From Prevotella sp. (GTDB taxonomy: Bacteria > Bacteroidota > Bacteroidia > Bacteroidales > Bacteroidaceae), in NCBI GenBank assembly GCA_017467705.1, contig JAFUSC010000090.1:1-46770 (forward strand): a stretch of DNA of 46,770 nt. The letters are read 5' to 3'. The notes below the pieces were generated by a model, which was not told the DNA's origin, did not search any database, and saw only the letters and a list, made by a program, of their open reading frames with translations. Shown one piece after another: positions 23,445 through 31,529 of the stretch. Position 1 is the stretch's first letter, and every line of letters starts with the position of its first letter. The position numbers and the translations under genes are program-made.

Positions 23445-24263
23445 TTAATACGATGCTTGGCAGGGTATTCCCATGCTGATGACGCGGTCGCGGATGCTGT
23501 CCAACTGTTCGCGGGTGGCTTTCAGCAGTCCTGCGGTGGGCGTTTTGCGGTCGATGGTGTAGACCATCACCTGCTGCGGGGCTATCTCTTTCACCGCACG
23601 AAGCCACGGTTCCACGTAACGCTCGCCCGTATTGTCCACACTGACAGCCTCACACGCCTCTTGCTCCTTGCCCCTTGCTCCTTGCTCCTTTACAATACTC
23701 CCTTGCATGAAGATGGTTTGTATGATGACGTGGCCGTTGAACGCCTTGAGGCTGTCGATGACGGCCTGCACATCGTAGTGTCCGGCCGGTTGATCCACCC
23801 GTCTGATGTAGTCAGGGTCCACGGTGTCCAGCTTCTGGATGTTGTTGTCCACCCGCATCAGGGCGTCGTGCACCCGTTGGCGGTGTGTGAAGGTGGCGTT
23901 GCTGAGCACGGACACCTTGGCCTTAGGGCAGTAGTGGTCACGCAGGCGCAGCGTGTCGTCGATGATGTCGGGGAACTGCGGGTGACACGTCGGCTCCCCG
24001 TTGCCTGCAAAGGTCAGTACGTCGGGCAGCTGTCCCTCCTGTGTCATGGCTTGCAGGCGCTGCTCCAGCGCCGTTGCCACGGCCTCGCGCGTCGGGTGGG
24101 GCAGCTTCGGACGCCGCTGCTCATTCAGTCCACACTCGCAATAGATGCAGTTAAACGTGCACACTTTGCCGTCAGCCGGCAACAGATTGATGCCTAACGA
24201 CAGCCCTAGACGCCTGCTGTGCACAGGGCCGAATATCGGTGAAGGATAAATGATGGTACTCAT
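23445..24263 (-). CDS. Radical SAM protein (MoaA/NifB/PqqE-like)
   Basis: A 272-residue radical SAM enzyme. The iron-sulphur cluster motif CTFNCIYC gives Cys35, Cys39 and Cys42 (CxxxCxxC); FAGNGEPTCHPQF is the glycine-rich SAM-binding block. Start SPIFGPVHSRRLG is typical of a Bacteroidetes group of uncharacterised radical SAM proteins. The substrate is unknown. A heptamer array inside the gene encodes KEQGARGKEQEA near residues 191-202 without breaking the frame. ATG 24263 is preferred to an ATG at 24479 because it begins the conserved sequence and lies 7 bp after a promoter box. Confidence 0.85.
   Translation of the reverse strand: MSTIIYPSPIFGPVHSRRLGLSLGINLLPADGKVCTFNCIYCECGLNEQRRPKLPHPTREAVATALEQRLQAMTQEGQLPDVLTFAGNGEPTCHPQFPDIIDDTLRLRDHYCPKAKVSVLSNATFTHRQRVHDALMRVDNNIQKLDTVDPDYIRRVDQPAGHYDVQAVIDSLKAFNGHVIIQTIFMQGSIVKEQGARGKEQEACEAVSVDNTGERYVEPWLRAVKEIAPQQVMVYTIDRKTPTAGLLKATREQLDSIRDRVISMGIPCQASY
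23659..23691. repeat. In-frame heptamer array inside the radical SAM gene
   Basis: Units of ttgctcc and ttgcccc (gcaagga/gcaaggg on the coding strand). It is the same heptamer family as 3161-3247 in cca and gives the same KEQGARG peptide. Confidence 0.8.
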
Positions 24264-24270
24264 AGCTGCC

Positions 24271-24280
24271 TGCAAAGATA
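24271..24280 (-). promoter_or_regulatory. Promoter -7 box for the radical SAM gene
   Basis: TATCTTTGCA on the minus strand, 7 bp before ATG 24263; the mRNA would have almost no leader. Confidence 0.65.
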
Positions 24281-24444
24281 CAATGAAGCGTCCGTATTCC
24301 CTGCTTTTGTTAACTAAATTTATGTTAATTGTGTTAAATTTAGGCTCCATTTTTCTCCTAAGTTTTTTCTTCTGTTTTTTTGACGAAGTGCCCTTTCGGT
24401 GTTGAAAATGTGTAACAACAAGCCGGAAGTCCCCCCTTTTTTCT

Positions 24445-24572
24445 GCAAAAGGGCCACAGTAACACAGCAAAAGGGCCACAGTAATCAGGTTAAAGAGCCA
24501 CAGTAACGTTGTTGGTGTGGCCCTTTTTCACCGTTACTGTGGCTCTTTTGCAAACGAAAGGGGCACAGTAAG
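24445..24572. repeat. Intergenic array with 22-bp period and inverted copies
   Basis: Three direct units like gcaaaagggccacagtaa start at 24445, 24467 and 24489, exactly 22 bp apart. Two inverted cores (gtggccctttttc at 24517, gtggctcttttgc at 24539) follow, also 22 bp apart. A final direct unit lies at 24555. The direct and inverted copies can form a large cruciform. The rest of the 24264-24830 gap holds two promoters and a small hairpin at 24602-24620; I see no gene in it. Confidence 0.8.
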
Positions 24573-24789
24573 TGTCGAAACCGTGGCTGCGGGTTCTGTA
24601 TGTCGCTGCATTGCAGCGACTTACCTAACCCTTCTGAGAATCGCTTGTACGCATCCAGGGACGGATAAAATTGAAACGATGGCCTTCTTCGTGTTAAAAA
24701 AATGAAGGGGAAATGTTAAATTCCAACCCCTGACATCCGTTGTATCGAAAATAAATCATAATTTATTTTGGTATTCTCTCGCTTATTTG

Positions 24790-24799
24790 TACCTTTGCA
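24790..24799 (+). promoter_or_regulatory. Promoter -7 box for the ftsX operon
   Basis: TACCTTTGCA with a TTTTGG-rich -33 region near 24765. The leader to ATG 24831 is about 28 bases. Confidence 0.7.
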
Positions 24800-24830
24800 G
24801 CTAAATTTGGTGAATTACGTTTTTTAAGTA

Positions 24831-25718
24831 ATGGGAAAGAAGAAAAAGAACGCCGGTGGCCGTCATGGTTTGCAGGTTGTCACTTTATGTATCAGCACTA
24901 CCATGGTGCTTGTGTTACTGGGAATGGTGGTTTTCACCATCCTGACAGCGCATAGCCTTTCAACTTATTTCAAGGAGAACCTTACTTTGTCGGTCTGGTT
25001 GCGCGACAACGTCACGCAACAGGAGCGCACTGCGACCTTCAACCAGCTGCGCAAGTGCCCGTATGTGCACCAGATTACCTACATCAGCAAGGAGCAAGCC
25101 CAGAAAGAAAACTATGCTGAAATGGGTATGAGTGAATCAGAAGAGGAGGCGTTCTTGGACGGTAATCCCTATCCTGAGTCGTTTGAAATCCGACTGAAGG
25201 CCGACTATGCCAACAGCGACAGCGTGTTGCTCATCAAAGAGCAGCTGCTGGCCAATCCGAAGGTGTCGGAAGTGTTCTATCAGGAGAACCTGATGGACCA
25301 GATGAACGCCAACCTCTGCAAGATCAGTCTGGTGCTGTTGGTGCTGGCCGTGTTGCTCACGGTGGTGTCGTTCTCGCTCATCAGCAACAGTGTCAGGTTG
25401 AGCATCTACGCGCGTCGGTTCATCATTCACACCATGAAGCTGGTCGGTGCGTCGTGGAGTTTCATCCGTTGGCCCTTCTTGAAGCGTGCCGTGGGCGTCG
25501 GAATCGTTGCTGCACTGCTGGCAAACATCCTGCTTGGCGCCGGCATCTATGCGCTCTACATCGTCGATGCGCGCATCATGGACATCATCACGTGGGTGGA
25601 ACTGACCATTACGGGCGTCAGTGTGCTGCTGTTCGGCATCATCATCACCGCCCTCTGTGCCTACTTGGCCGTCAACAAGTTCCTGCGCATGTCGGCAGGA
25701 GAGCTGTATAAGATTTAG
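24831..25718 (+). CDS. ftsX: Cell division protein FtsX
   Basis: The membrane partner of the FtsE ATPase, which controls peptidoglycan hydrolases during cell division. A 295-residue protein with four membrane helices (about 20-42, 167-189, 220-242, 259-283). The extracellular domain between helices 1 and 2 carries LTLSVWLRDNVTQQERTA and QITYISKEQAQ, as in FtsX. The cytoplasmic loop ARRFIIHTMKLVGASWSFIR is the family signature. FtsE is not adjacent, which is usual in Bacteroidetes. It leads the conserved operon ftsX-DUF3098-uppP-truB-queA-folK, which mixes envelope and tRNA functions. Confidence 0.93.
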   Translation: MGKKKKNAGGRHGLQVVTLCISTTMVLVLLGMVVFTILTAHSLSTYFKENLTLSVWLRDNVTQQERTATFNQLRKCPYVHQITYISKEQAQKENYAEMGMSESEEEAFLDGNPYPESFEIRLKADYANSDSVLLIKEQLLANPKVSEVFYQENLMDQMNANLCKISLVLLVLAVLLTVVSFSLISNSVRLSIYARRFIIHTMKLVGASWSFIRWPFLKRAVGVGIVAALLANILLGAGIYALYIVDARIMDIITWVELTITGVSVLLFGIIITALCAYLAVNKFLRMSAGELYKI

Positions 25719-25733
25719 AAGAAAGTGACTTCT

Positions 25734-25847
25734 GCCCCCTCAGTCAGGGGGATGGGGGTGTGAACAAATAAAAAAGCATATCAATGAAAGAGAAAGATAC
25801 GGTGAAGGTGGGTCGTTCAGACCCCCAACCCCCTCACTCAGGGGACT
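25734..25847. mobile_element. Short inverted-repeat element related to the DUF559 element ends
   Basis: The left arm 25734-25768 and right arm 25813-25847 are diverged inverted copies of the palindrome-plus-tail unit (hairpin ccccctcantcaggggg, tail gggggt, gaacaa/gttcag). It starts 15 bp after the ftsX stop. The right arm is translated as the N-terminus of the DUF3098 protein. Confidence 0.65.
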
Positions 25848-26077
25848 CAAAAAAAAATCTTGCATTTGGCAAAGTGAACTTCATCCTGCTGGCTGTCGGC
25901 ATGGCCGTGGTCATTATCGGGTTCCTACTGATGAGCGGTTCCGGCTCTACGGAGACCGACTACAACCCCGACATCTTCAGTCCCTTGCGCATCAAGGTGG
26001 CTCCTGTGGTGTGTTTCGTGGGCTTCGTGTCGATGATCTATGCCGTCATCCGGCGCCCGAGAGACAATAAACAATAA
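25784..26077 (+). CDS. DUF3098 small membrane protein
   Basis: A 97-residue protein with two membrane helices (FILLAVGMAVVIIGFLLMSG and VAPVVCFVGFVSMIYAVI) and the family sequence KKNLAFGKVNF at the start of the native region. Function is unknown; it always sits between ftsX and uppP in this operon type. Residues about 10-21 (RSDPQPPHSGD) are encoded by the right arm of a short inverted-repeat element, and the start ATG lies between the arms. The native start was probably just before KKNLAF. The last residues and the stop (NKQ-stop) come from a heptamer array. Confidence 0.85.
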   Translation: MKEKDTVKVGRSDPQPPHSGDSKKNLAFGKVNFILLAVGMAVVIIGFLLMSGSGSTETDYNPDIFSPLRIKVAPVVCFVGFVSMIYAVIRRPRDNKQ

Positions 26078-26133
26078 ATAATAAATAATAAACAATAAGT
26101 AATAAACAATAAACGATAAATCGTAACGATCAA
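26064..26133. repeat. Heptamer array (acaataa/ataataa) after DUF3098
   Basis: Ten consecutive 7-bp units, nearly all ending in taa, start inside the DUF3098 gene and supply its stop codon. Confidence 0.8.
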
Positions 26134-26160
26134 TAGACGAAACGTTTATCCCGGCAACTA

Positions 26161-26193
26161 AGCCCCTCCCGTTCGGGGAGGGGTTGGGGTGGG
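26161..26193. repeat. REP-like hairpin with tail upstream of uppP
   Basis: Hairpin cccctcccgttcggggagggg followed by tail ttggggtggg. It ends 20 bp before the uppP ATG, so it lies in the translation-initiation region of the operon mRNA. Confidence 0.8.
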
Positions 26194-26212
26194 TTACTAA
26201 TTTAAATATAAA

Positions 26213-27031
26213 ATGGATTGGTTACAAGCACTGATATTAGGTATCATACAAGGTCTGACGGAGTATCTTCCCGTCAGTAGTAGCGGACATCTGACCATCG
26301 GTCAGGAGTATTTGGGCGTCAACGTCGACGCCAAGGCCCAGTTAGCCTTCGACATCGTGGTACATGTGGCAACTGTCATGTCCACATTGGTCATTCTTTG
26401 GAAAGAAGTGTCGTGGGTGTTCAAGGGCATGTTCAAGTTTCAGATGAACGATGAGACCCGTTATGCGCTCAACATCATCGTGTCCATGATTCCCGTCGGC
26501 ATCGTCGGCGTGTTCTTCAAGGACAAAGTAGAGGAAGTTTTTGGCAGCGGACTGCTCATTGTCGGCTGCATGCTGGCCCTGACAGCGCTGCTGTTGGCCT
26601 TCTCTTACTACGCCAAGCCGCGCCAGAAGGAGAGCATCAGCATGCTTGACGCCTTTATTATAGGCATAGCACAGGCTTGTGCGGTCATGCCGGGCCTGTC
26701 ACGCTCAGGCAGTACCATCGCAACGGGACTGCTGTTAGGCAACAAGAAGGAGCTGCTGGCCCAGTTCTCGTTCCTGATGGTCATTCCACCCATACTCGGT
26801 GAGGCGCTGCTTGACACGATGAAAGCCATGAAAGGTGAGGCCGTCTTCGGCAGCATCGGCTTCATGCCGCTGCTCATCGGCTTCGTGGCCGCCTTCCTGT
26901 CGGGTTGCGTGGCCTGCCAGTGGATGATTAACATCGTGAAGAAAGGCAAGCTCATCTACTTTGCCATCTACTGTGCCATCGTTGCAGCGTTCCTCTTAGG
27001 CTCCACATGGGGCGCCACATTGTTGAAATAA
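26213..27031 (+). CDS. uppP: Undecaprenyl-diphosphatase (UppP/BacA)
   Basis: Removes a phosphate from undecaprenyl diphosphate so the lipid carrier can be reused for peptidoglycan and other surface polymers. A 272-residue polytopic membrane protein with about eight helices. The two catalytic loops are intact: [14 protein letters not shown] (residues 17-30) and [17 protein letters not shown] (about 162-178). The length is normal. It is the third gene of the ftsX operon and ends 13 bp before truB. Overproduction of this family raises bacitracin tolerance. Confidence 0.95.
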   Translation: MDWLQALILGIIQGLTEYLPVSSSGHLTIGQEYLGVNVDAKAQLAFDIVVHVATVMSTLVILWKEVSWVFKGMFKFQMNDETRYALNIIVSMIPVGIVGVFFKDKVEEVFGSGLLIVGCMLALTALLLAFSYYAKPRQKESISMLDAFIIGIAQACAVMPGLSRSGSTIATGLLLGNKKELLAQFSFLMVIPPILGEALLDTMKAMKGEAVFGSIGFMPLLIGFVAAFLSGCVACQWMINIVKKGKLIYFAIYCAIVAAFLLGSTWGATLLK

Positions 27032-27044
27032 TCCCCCGGCGCGC

Positions 27045-27800
27045 ATGGATTTCACGCAAGGCGAATTCATTTATCTGAACAAGCCCTACGGCATGTCGTC
27101 GTTCGGAGCATTGGCACGTGTGCGCTTTCTCATCTCGCGCAAGGTGGGTGTGCGGCGTGTCAAGACCGGACATGCGGGCACGCTCGACCCCTTAGCCACC
27201 GGTGTACTCATACTCTGCACCGGCAAGAAGACCAAGGAAATAGAGCGGTTACAGCTGCACAGCAAGGAATACACGGCCACATTGCAGCTGGGAGCCACCA
27301 CGCCAAGCTACGACCGCGAGCACGAAGTGGATGCAACCTATCCCACGGAGCACATCACCCGTGAGCTCATCGTGGAGACACTGCGCCAGTTTGAGGGCGA
27401 CATCATGCAGGTGCCGCCGGCTTACTCGGCCTGTAAGATCAACGGCGACCGTGCCTACAAGCTGAAACGTAAGGGCAAGGACGTGCCGTTGCAGGCCAAA
27501 CCCGTGCACATTGACGCCATAGAACTGACCGCTTTCGACCCTGCGACGATGCAGATGAGCATCCGCGTCAGCTGCGGTAAGGGCACCTACATACGCTCAC
27601 TGGCCCGCGACATCGGCGAAGCACTGCACAGCGGCGCCTACCTGACGGCACTCTGCCGTACACGTCTGGGCGACGTCCGCATTGAAGACTGCATCACGCT
27701 CGACGATTTTCCGCAGTGGCTCGACCGGCAGGACATCGTGCTGCCGACACCGCACGGCACGGAGCATACGACAAACAAGACAGAAACGACAAATCAATAA
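27045..27800 (+). CDS. truB: tRNA pseudouridine(55) synthase TruB
   Basis: Makes pseudouridine at position 55 in the T-loop of tRNA. 251 residues with the catalytic motif GHAGTLDPLATGVL (Asp48), the YLNKPYGMSSF start, PPAYSACKINGDRAYKLKRKG (thumb/active-site region) and GTYIRSLARDIGEAL. Complete and of normal length. It follows uppP by 13 bp and precedes queA by 37 bp in the operon; the gap to queA contains a short heptamer run. Confidence 0.95.
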   Translation: MDFTQGEFIYLNKPYGMSSFGALARVRFLISRKVGVRRVKTGHAGTLDPLATGVLILCTGKKTKEIERLQLHSKEYTATLQLGATTPSYDREHEVDATYPTEHITRELIVETLRQFEGDIMQVPPAYSACKINGDRAYKLKRKGKDVPLQAKPVHIDAIELTAFDPATMQMSIRVSCGKGTYIRSLARDIGEALHSGAYLTALCRTRLGDVRIEDCITLDDFPQWLDRQDIVLPTPHGTEHTTNKTETTNQ

Positions 27801-27811
27801 GAAAAGACTTA

Positions 27812-27832
27812 TGCATTAAGCATGAAGCATTG
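27812..27832. repeat. Short heptamer run (gcattaa/gcatgaa) between truB and queA
   Basis: Three 7-bp units, the same word type as at 33422-33456 and 2221-2237. It lies just before the queA start. Confidence 0.55.
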
Positions 27833-27837
27833 AAAAT

Positions 27838-28980
27838 ATGAAACTATCACAATTCAAATTCAGGCTGCCTGAAGAACTGGTGGCACTCGAACCGGCTCAT
27901 CGCGTGTTCGACAACGAAGACGGCACCAAGGAGAAGGTCTATCACCGCGACGAGTGCCGTATGATGGTGGTACACCGTAAGAGTCAGACCGTCAGCATGT
28001 TCAAGAAAGACGCCGACGGCAATGACACAGACCAGTATCTCCAGTTCCGCGACCTCGTGAACTATTTTGAGGAGGGCGATACCTTTGTCTTTAACGACAC
28101 GAAAGTGTTTCCCGCACGCCTCTACGGAACCAAGGAGAAGACCGACGCGAAGATTGAAGTGTTCTTGTTGCGCGAACTGAACAGGGAGCTGCGGCTGTGG
28201 GATGTGCTGGTAGAACCGGCACGCAAAATCCGTATAGGTAACAAACTCTTCTTCGATGAAGAAGGCATGATGGTGGCAGAGGTCATCGACAACACCACCA
28301 GTCGTGGACGTACGCTGCGTTTCCTGCACGATTGCAACCACGAAGACTTCAAACAAGAGCTCTTCGCACTCGGTTCGGCACCGCTGCCGCGCTACATCGT
28401 CGACCACCGCGAGGCCGTCAAGGACGACATGGAGAACTTCCAGACCATCTATGCCAAGCACGAGGGCGCAGTCACGGCACCCGCTTCGGGTCTGCACTTC
28501 AGCCGCGAACTGATGAAACGCATGGAAATCTGCGGCATCAACTTCGCCTTCATCACCGTGCATTGCGGCCTCGGAAACTTCGAGGGAATAGAGGTGGAAG
28601 ACCTCACCAAGCATAAGATGAACTCCGAACAGATGATGATCTCGGCAGAAGCCTGCCGCATCGTCAACGAAACCAAGGCTCAGGGACACCGTGTGTGTTC
28701 CGTAGGAGTCAGCACAGCACGTGCCACGGAGACCGCCGTAGGCACTGACGGCCTGCTCAAGGAGTTTGACGGCTGGACTAACAAATTCATTTTCCCGCCT
28801 TATGACTTCGGCATGTCCGACGCCATGGTGGTGAATTTCTATCATCCAGAGTCCACGATGCTCATGACGACGGCTGCCTTCGGCGGCTATGACATCGTGA
28901 TGGAAGCCTACAGACTGGCCGTTGAGCACGGTTATAAGTTCGGCTGTTACGGTGATGCCCTCCTCATCGTCGACGATTAA
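27838..28980 (+). CDS. queA: S-adenosylmethionine:tRNA ribosyltransferase-isomerase (QueA)
   Basis: Builds epoxyqueuosine on tRNA by moving the ribosyl part of SAM to preQ1-modified tRNA. A 380-residue protein with the family blocks FRLPEELVALEP, DTFVFNDTKVFPARLYG, KIEVFLLREL, GAVTAPASGLHFS, THCGLGNF (here VHCGLGNF) and STMLMTTAAFGGYD. The length is slightly above typical and complete. It is the fifth gene of the ftsX operon and is followed 10 bp later by folK. Confidence 0.94.
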   Translation: MKLSQFKFRLPEELVALEPAHRVFDNEDGTKEKVYHRDECRMMVVHRKSQTVSMFKKDADGNDTDQYLQFRDLVNYFEEGDTFVFNDTKVFPARLYGTKEKTDAKIEVFLLRELNRELRLWDVLVEPARKIRIGNKLFFDEEGMMVAEVIDNTTSRGRTLRFLHDCNHEDFKQELFALGSAPLPRYIVDHREAVKDDMENFQTIYAKHEGAVTAPASGLHFSRELMKRMEICGINFAFITVHCGLGNFEGIEVEDLTKHKMNSEQMMISAEACRIVNETKAQGHRVCSVGVSTARATETAVGTDGLLKEFDGWTNKFIFPPYDFGMSDAMVVNFYHPESTMLMTTAAFGGYDIVMEAYRLAVEHGYKFGCYGDALLIVDD

Positions 28981-28990
28981 AGCCCCGCGT

Positions 28991-29437
28991 ATGCTTCACA
29001 AGGTGTATCTGGGACTCGGAGCCAATCTGGGCAACCGCGTGGAGAACCTCAACAACGCCATCAGACTGATTGGCGACAGGGTGGGGGAGGTCGTCAGACA
29101 GTCCTCTTTCATAGAGACAACGCCGTGGGGATTCACTTCTGAACACCTGTTCTTGAACGCCGCCGTGCTTTGCCTGACCGAACTCTCGCCGCGTGAAGTG
29201 CTGACAACGACGCAACAAATAGAGCGTGAGATGGGAAGGAGGAAGAAAGTGGAGAGAGAAGAGTGGAGAGAGGAGAGTGGAGAGTGCCCCCGTAGTTATC
29301 ATGACCGCCCTATTGACATTGACATCCTGCTCTACGACGACATCACTGTACATGAACCGGACCTGATAATACCTCACCCCCTGATGCATGAGCGTGACTT
29401 CGTGATGATTCCCCTGCGCGAAATCTGCGACGAATGA
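28991..29437 (+). CDS. folK: 2-amino-4-hydroxy-6-hydroxymethyldihydropteridine pyrophosphokinase (FolK)
   Basis: Transfers pyrophosphate from ATP to 6-hydroxymethyl-7,8-dihydropterin in folate synthesis. 148 residues with YLGLGANLGNRVENLNNAI, SSFIETTPWG, FLNAAV and DRPIDIDILLYDD, which holds the metal-binding Asp pair. Between GRRKK and YHDRPIDIDIL, where the family has only a short loop, about a dozen residues (EREEWREESGE) come from a heptamer array kept in frame. ATG 28991 begins the conserved sequence. It ends the housekeeping part of the operon and is followed 56 bp later by a pectinase-type gene. Confidence 0.92.
   Translation: MLHKVYLGLGANLGNRVENLNNAIRLIGDRVGEVVRQSSFIETTPWGFTSEHLFLNAAVLCLTELSPREVLTTTQQIEREMGRRKKVEREEWREESGECPRSYHDRPIDIDILLYDDITVHEPDLIIPHPLMHERDFVMIPLREICDE
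29249..29285. repeat. In-frame heptamer array (gtggaga) inside folK
   Basis: Units gtggaga, gagaaga, gtggaga, gaggaga, gtggaga. It sits in the loop just before the DRPIDIDI active-site block. Confidence 0.8.
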
Positions 29438-29493
29438 ATGATTGGCGAATGAAACAAACTGACAAAACCAAATATCAATTAAAACAAAACAAC

Positions 29494-30969
29494 ATGAAGA
29501 AAGCCTTTTTGACACTGACGCTCATGCTGCTGGGGCTGCTGAGCGTGGATGCCCAGAATCCCTACAGACACTTCACGAGAGAACTGCCGTTTGCAATGGA
29601 CGAGGTGATGGCACCGCTGTTTCCGCGCAATACGGTGCAGTTAAGTGACTTCGGCGCCGTCGGTAACGGCACGGAACTATGTACTGAGGCCTTCCGTAAG
29701 GCTATTGATGAACTGTCAGAACGTGGCGGCGGACAGCTTGTCGTGCCGCGTGGCGTGTGGCTGACGGGTCCTATCGTACTGAAAAGCAACATCAACCTGC
29801 ATCTTGAGGCAGGTGCCGTCATCCTGTTTGCGGCTGACGAAACGCTCTATCCGATGATTCATACATCGTTTGAAGGACTGGACACGCGCCGTTGCCAGTC
29901 GCCCCTGAGTGCCAATGGTGCTGAGAACATTGCCATTACCGGGCAGGGTGTCATCGACGGTAACGGACAATACTGGCGTCCGGTGAAGAAATCGAAGGTG
30001 ACGGCAGCCCACTGGAAAGAGTTGTTGGCCATAGACGGCAGCGTCGTGAAGGGCGGTGACATCTGGTTTCCGTCACGCGGATATGCCAAAGGCGACTCCA
30101 TTGCTGACATGAACGTGCCCCGCGGACTGGAAACGGACGCCGACTGGGAGTCTGTCAAGCGTTTCCTGCGCCCCGTTATGGTGAGTCTGGTGAATTGTAA
30201 GAACGTGCTTCTGCAGGGAGTCATCTTCCAGAACTCGCCTGCATGGAACCTTCACCCGCTGATGTGTGAGAACATCATCATCGACCGGGTGCTGGTTCGC
30301 AACCCGTCGTATGCCCAGAACGGTGATGCAATAGACCTGGAGTCGTGCAAGAACGCCCTGATTGTCAACTCACGGTTTGATGCCGGCGACGACGGTATAT
30401 GCATCAAGAGCGGTAAAGATGCCGACGGACGCCGTCGCGGACGTCCTTGTGAGAACGTCGTGGTCAGCGGTTGCACCGTGTTTGCTGGTCATGGAGGATT
30501 CGTTGTTGGCTCAGAAATGAGTGGCGGCGTGAAGAATATCCTGGTGGAGAAGTGCCAGTTCCTCGGCACTGACGTCGGTCTGCGCTTCAAGTCTACACGT
30601 GGCAGAGGCGGCATCGTGGAGAATATCAACATCCGTGAAATCTCTATGACCGACATCAAGACGGATGCCATCACGTTCAACATGTACTACGGTGGCAAGT
30701 CAGTGGCTGAGATGCTGGCCGACGGCGATAACCCTGACAACACGACCAAGATGCCTGTTGACGAGACAACGCCCATCTTCCGCAACATAGATATACAGGA
30801 CGTGGTGTGCAACGGTGCCGGACGTGCCATGGAATTTAATGGTCTGCCCGAAATGCCTATCACGGATATCCGCCTGAAGAACATCGTCATCACGGCTAAG
30901 AGCGACGCCGTGTTCACCAATGCGGAGAACATCACCAAGGAAAACGTCAACGTTCACCTGATTCCGTGA
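29494..30969 (+). CDS. Secreted glycoside hydrolase family 28 (polygalacturonase-type)
   Basis: A 491-residue secreted parallel beta-helix enzyme acting on pectic polymers. The signal peptide ends near SVDAQ. The GH28 active-site set is complete: NGDAIDLES (Asp278, Asp281), DAGDDGICIKSG (Asp296, Asp299, Asp300), GHGGFVVGSE (His333) and LRFKSTRGRGG (Arg and Lys near 366-370). The exact substrate (homogalacturonan, rhamnogalacturonan or xylogalacturonan) cannot be told. ATG 29494 begins the signal peptide. It has no separate clear promoter box, so it may be read through from folK, and a strong terminator follows. Confidence 0.92.
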   Translation: MKKAFLTLTLMLLGLLSVDAQNPYRHFTRELPFAMDEVMAPLFPRNTVQLSDFGAVGNGTELCTEAFRKAIDELSERGGGQLVVPRGVWLTGPIVLKSNINLHLEAGAVILFAADETLYPMIHTSFEGLDTRRCQSPLSANGAENIAITGQGVIDGNGQYWRPVKKSKVTAAHWKELLAIDGSVVKGGDIWFPSRGYAKGDSIADMNVPRGLETDADWESVKRFLRPVMVSLVNCKNVLLQGVIFQNSPAWNLHPLMCENIIIDRVLVRNPSYAQNGDAIDLESCKNALIVNSRFDAGDDGICIKSGKDADGRRRGRPCENVVVSGCTVFAGHGGFVVGSEMSGGVKNILVEKCQFLGTDVGLRFKSTRGRGGIVENINIREISMTDIKTDAITFNMYYGGKSVAEMLADGDNPDNTTKMPVDETTPIFRNIDIQDVVCNGAGRAMEFNGLPEMPITDIRLKNIVITAKSDAVFTNAENITKENVNVHLIP

Positions 30970-30988
30970 CACGGTTTAGCCCTACGAA

Positions 30989-31027
30989 AATCGCCCCGCT
31001 GACTCATTGCTGAGCAGCGGGGCGATT
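30989..31027. terminator. Rho-independent terminator after GH28 gene
   Basis: AATCGCCCCGCTG (30989-31001) and CAGCGGGGCGATT (31015-31027) form a perfect 13-bp stem followed by GTTTTTG. It closes the ftsX-to-GH28 unit and, read the other way, lies 28 bp after the rpsO stop. Confidence 0.9.
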
Positions 31028-31055
31028 GTTTTTGAATGGTCGTTGTCGTGACGGA

Positions 31056-31325
31056 TTACTTACGCAGGCCGAGAGACTTGATCAGTTCACGATAGCGATT
31101 GATGTCCTTGTTGTAGAGATACTTCAGGAGCTTGCGGCGACGACCGACCATCATGGTCAGTGAACGGGCAGTGACGTGGTCCTTGTGGTTGTTCTTCAGG
31201 TGCTCTGTCAGGTGCTTGATGCGATAGGTGAACAGTGCAACCTGGCTCTCCACTGAACCGGTGTCAGTGGCAGTCTTGCCGTACTTCTCGAAAATCTCAG
31301 CTTTCTTAGCTTGATCTAAATACAT
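31056..31325 (-). CDS. rpsO: 30S ribosomal protein S15
   Basis: A primary 16S rRNA-binding protein of the small subunit. 89 residues, full length, with TDTGSVESQVALFTYRIKHL (about 22-41), NHKDHVTARSLTMMVGRRRKLLKYL and the end RYRELIKSLGLRK. ATG 31325 begins the conserved MYLDQAKKAEIF; an upstream in-frame ATG at 31397 lies in the leader. The promoter box at 31443-31453 gives a leader of about 114 bases, long enough for the autogenous control that S15 exerts in several bacteria, although no known S15 leader fold is recognised here. Confidence 0.96.
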   Translation of the reverse strand: MYLDQAKKAEIFEKYGKTATDTGSVESQVALFTYRIKHLTEHLKNNHKDHVTARSLTMMVGRRRKLLKYLYNKDINRYRELIKSLGLRK

Positions 31326-31442
31326 AATTGTTTGTTGTTTGATTAATAATTGTTGCGTCATTAACATCGTTCGGACGCCCCTGAAAGCCTTAATCACAGC
31401 TTACTGACGTCACCCGGATGCATCGGATTTTCCGAAACGCGG

Positions 31443-31453
31443 CTGCAAAGGTA
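31443..31453 (-). promoter_or_regulatory. Promoter -7 box for rpsO
   Basis: TACCTTTGCAG on the minus strand, about 114 bases before the rpsO start codon; divergent from the typA promoter. Confidence 0.7.
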
Positions 31454-31496
31454 CAACTTTTTTCTCATTCCTGCAAAGTTTTTCAAAGAAAATTAC

Positions 31497-31506
31497 TACC
31501 TTTGCA
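31497..31506 (+). promoter_or_regulatory. Promoter -7 box for typA
   Basis: TACCTTTGCA with a TTTTTC/TTG-like region about 20 bp upstream. The typA ATG follows at 31530. Confidence 0.7.
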
Positions 31507-31529
31507 GCCGACTTTTAAGTATATAGATC

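Noticed and set aside
23457..24197. Plus-strand open frame of 246 codons
   Set aside because: Shadow of the radical SAM gene on the opposite strand.
24445..24572. Possible CRISPR array
   Set aside because: Repeats are only about 18 bp with 4-bp gaps, there are no unique spacers, some copies are inverted, and no cas genes are nearby. The same holds for the arrays at 7938 and 36397.
24517..24705. Small plus-strand open frame of 62 codons before ftsX
   Set aside because: It is built from the 22-bp repeat and a hairpin, with no ribosome-binding context and no coding-like composition.
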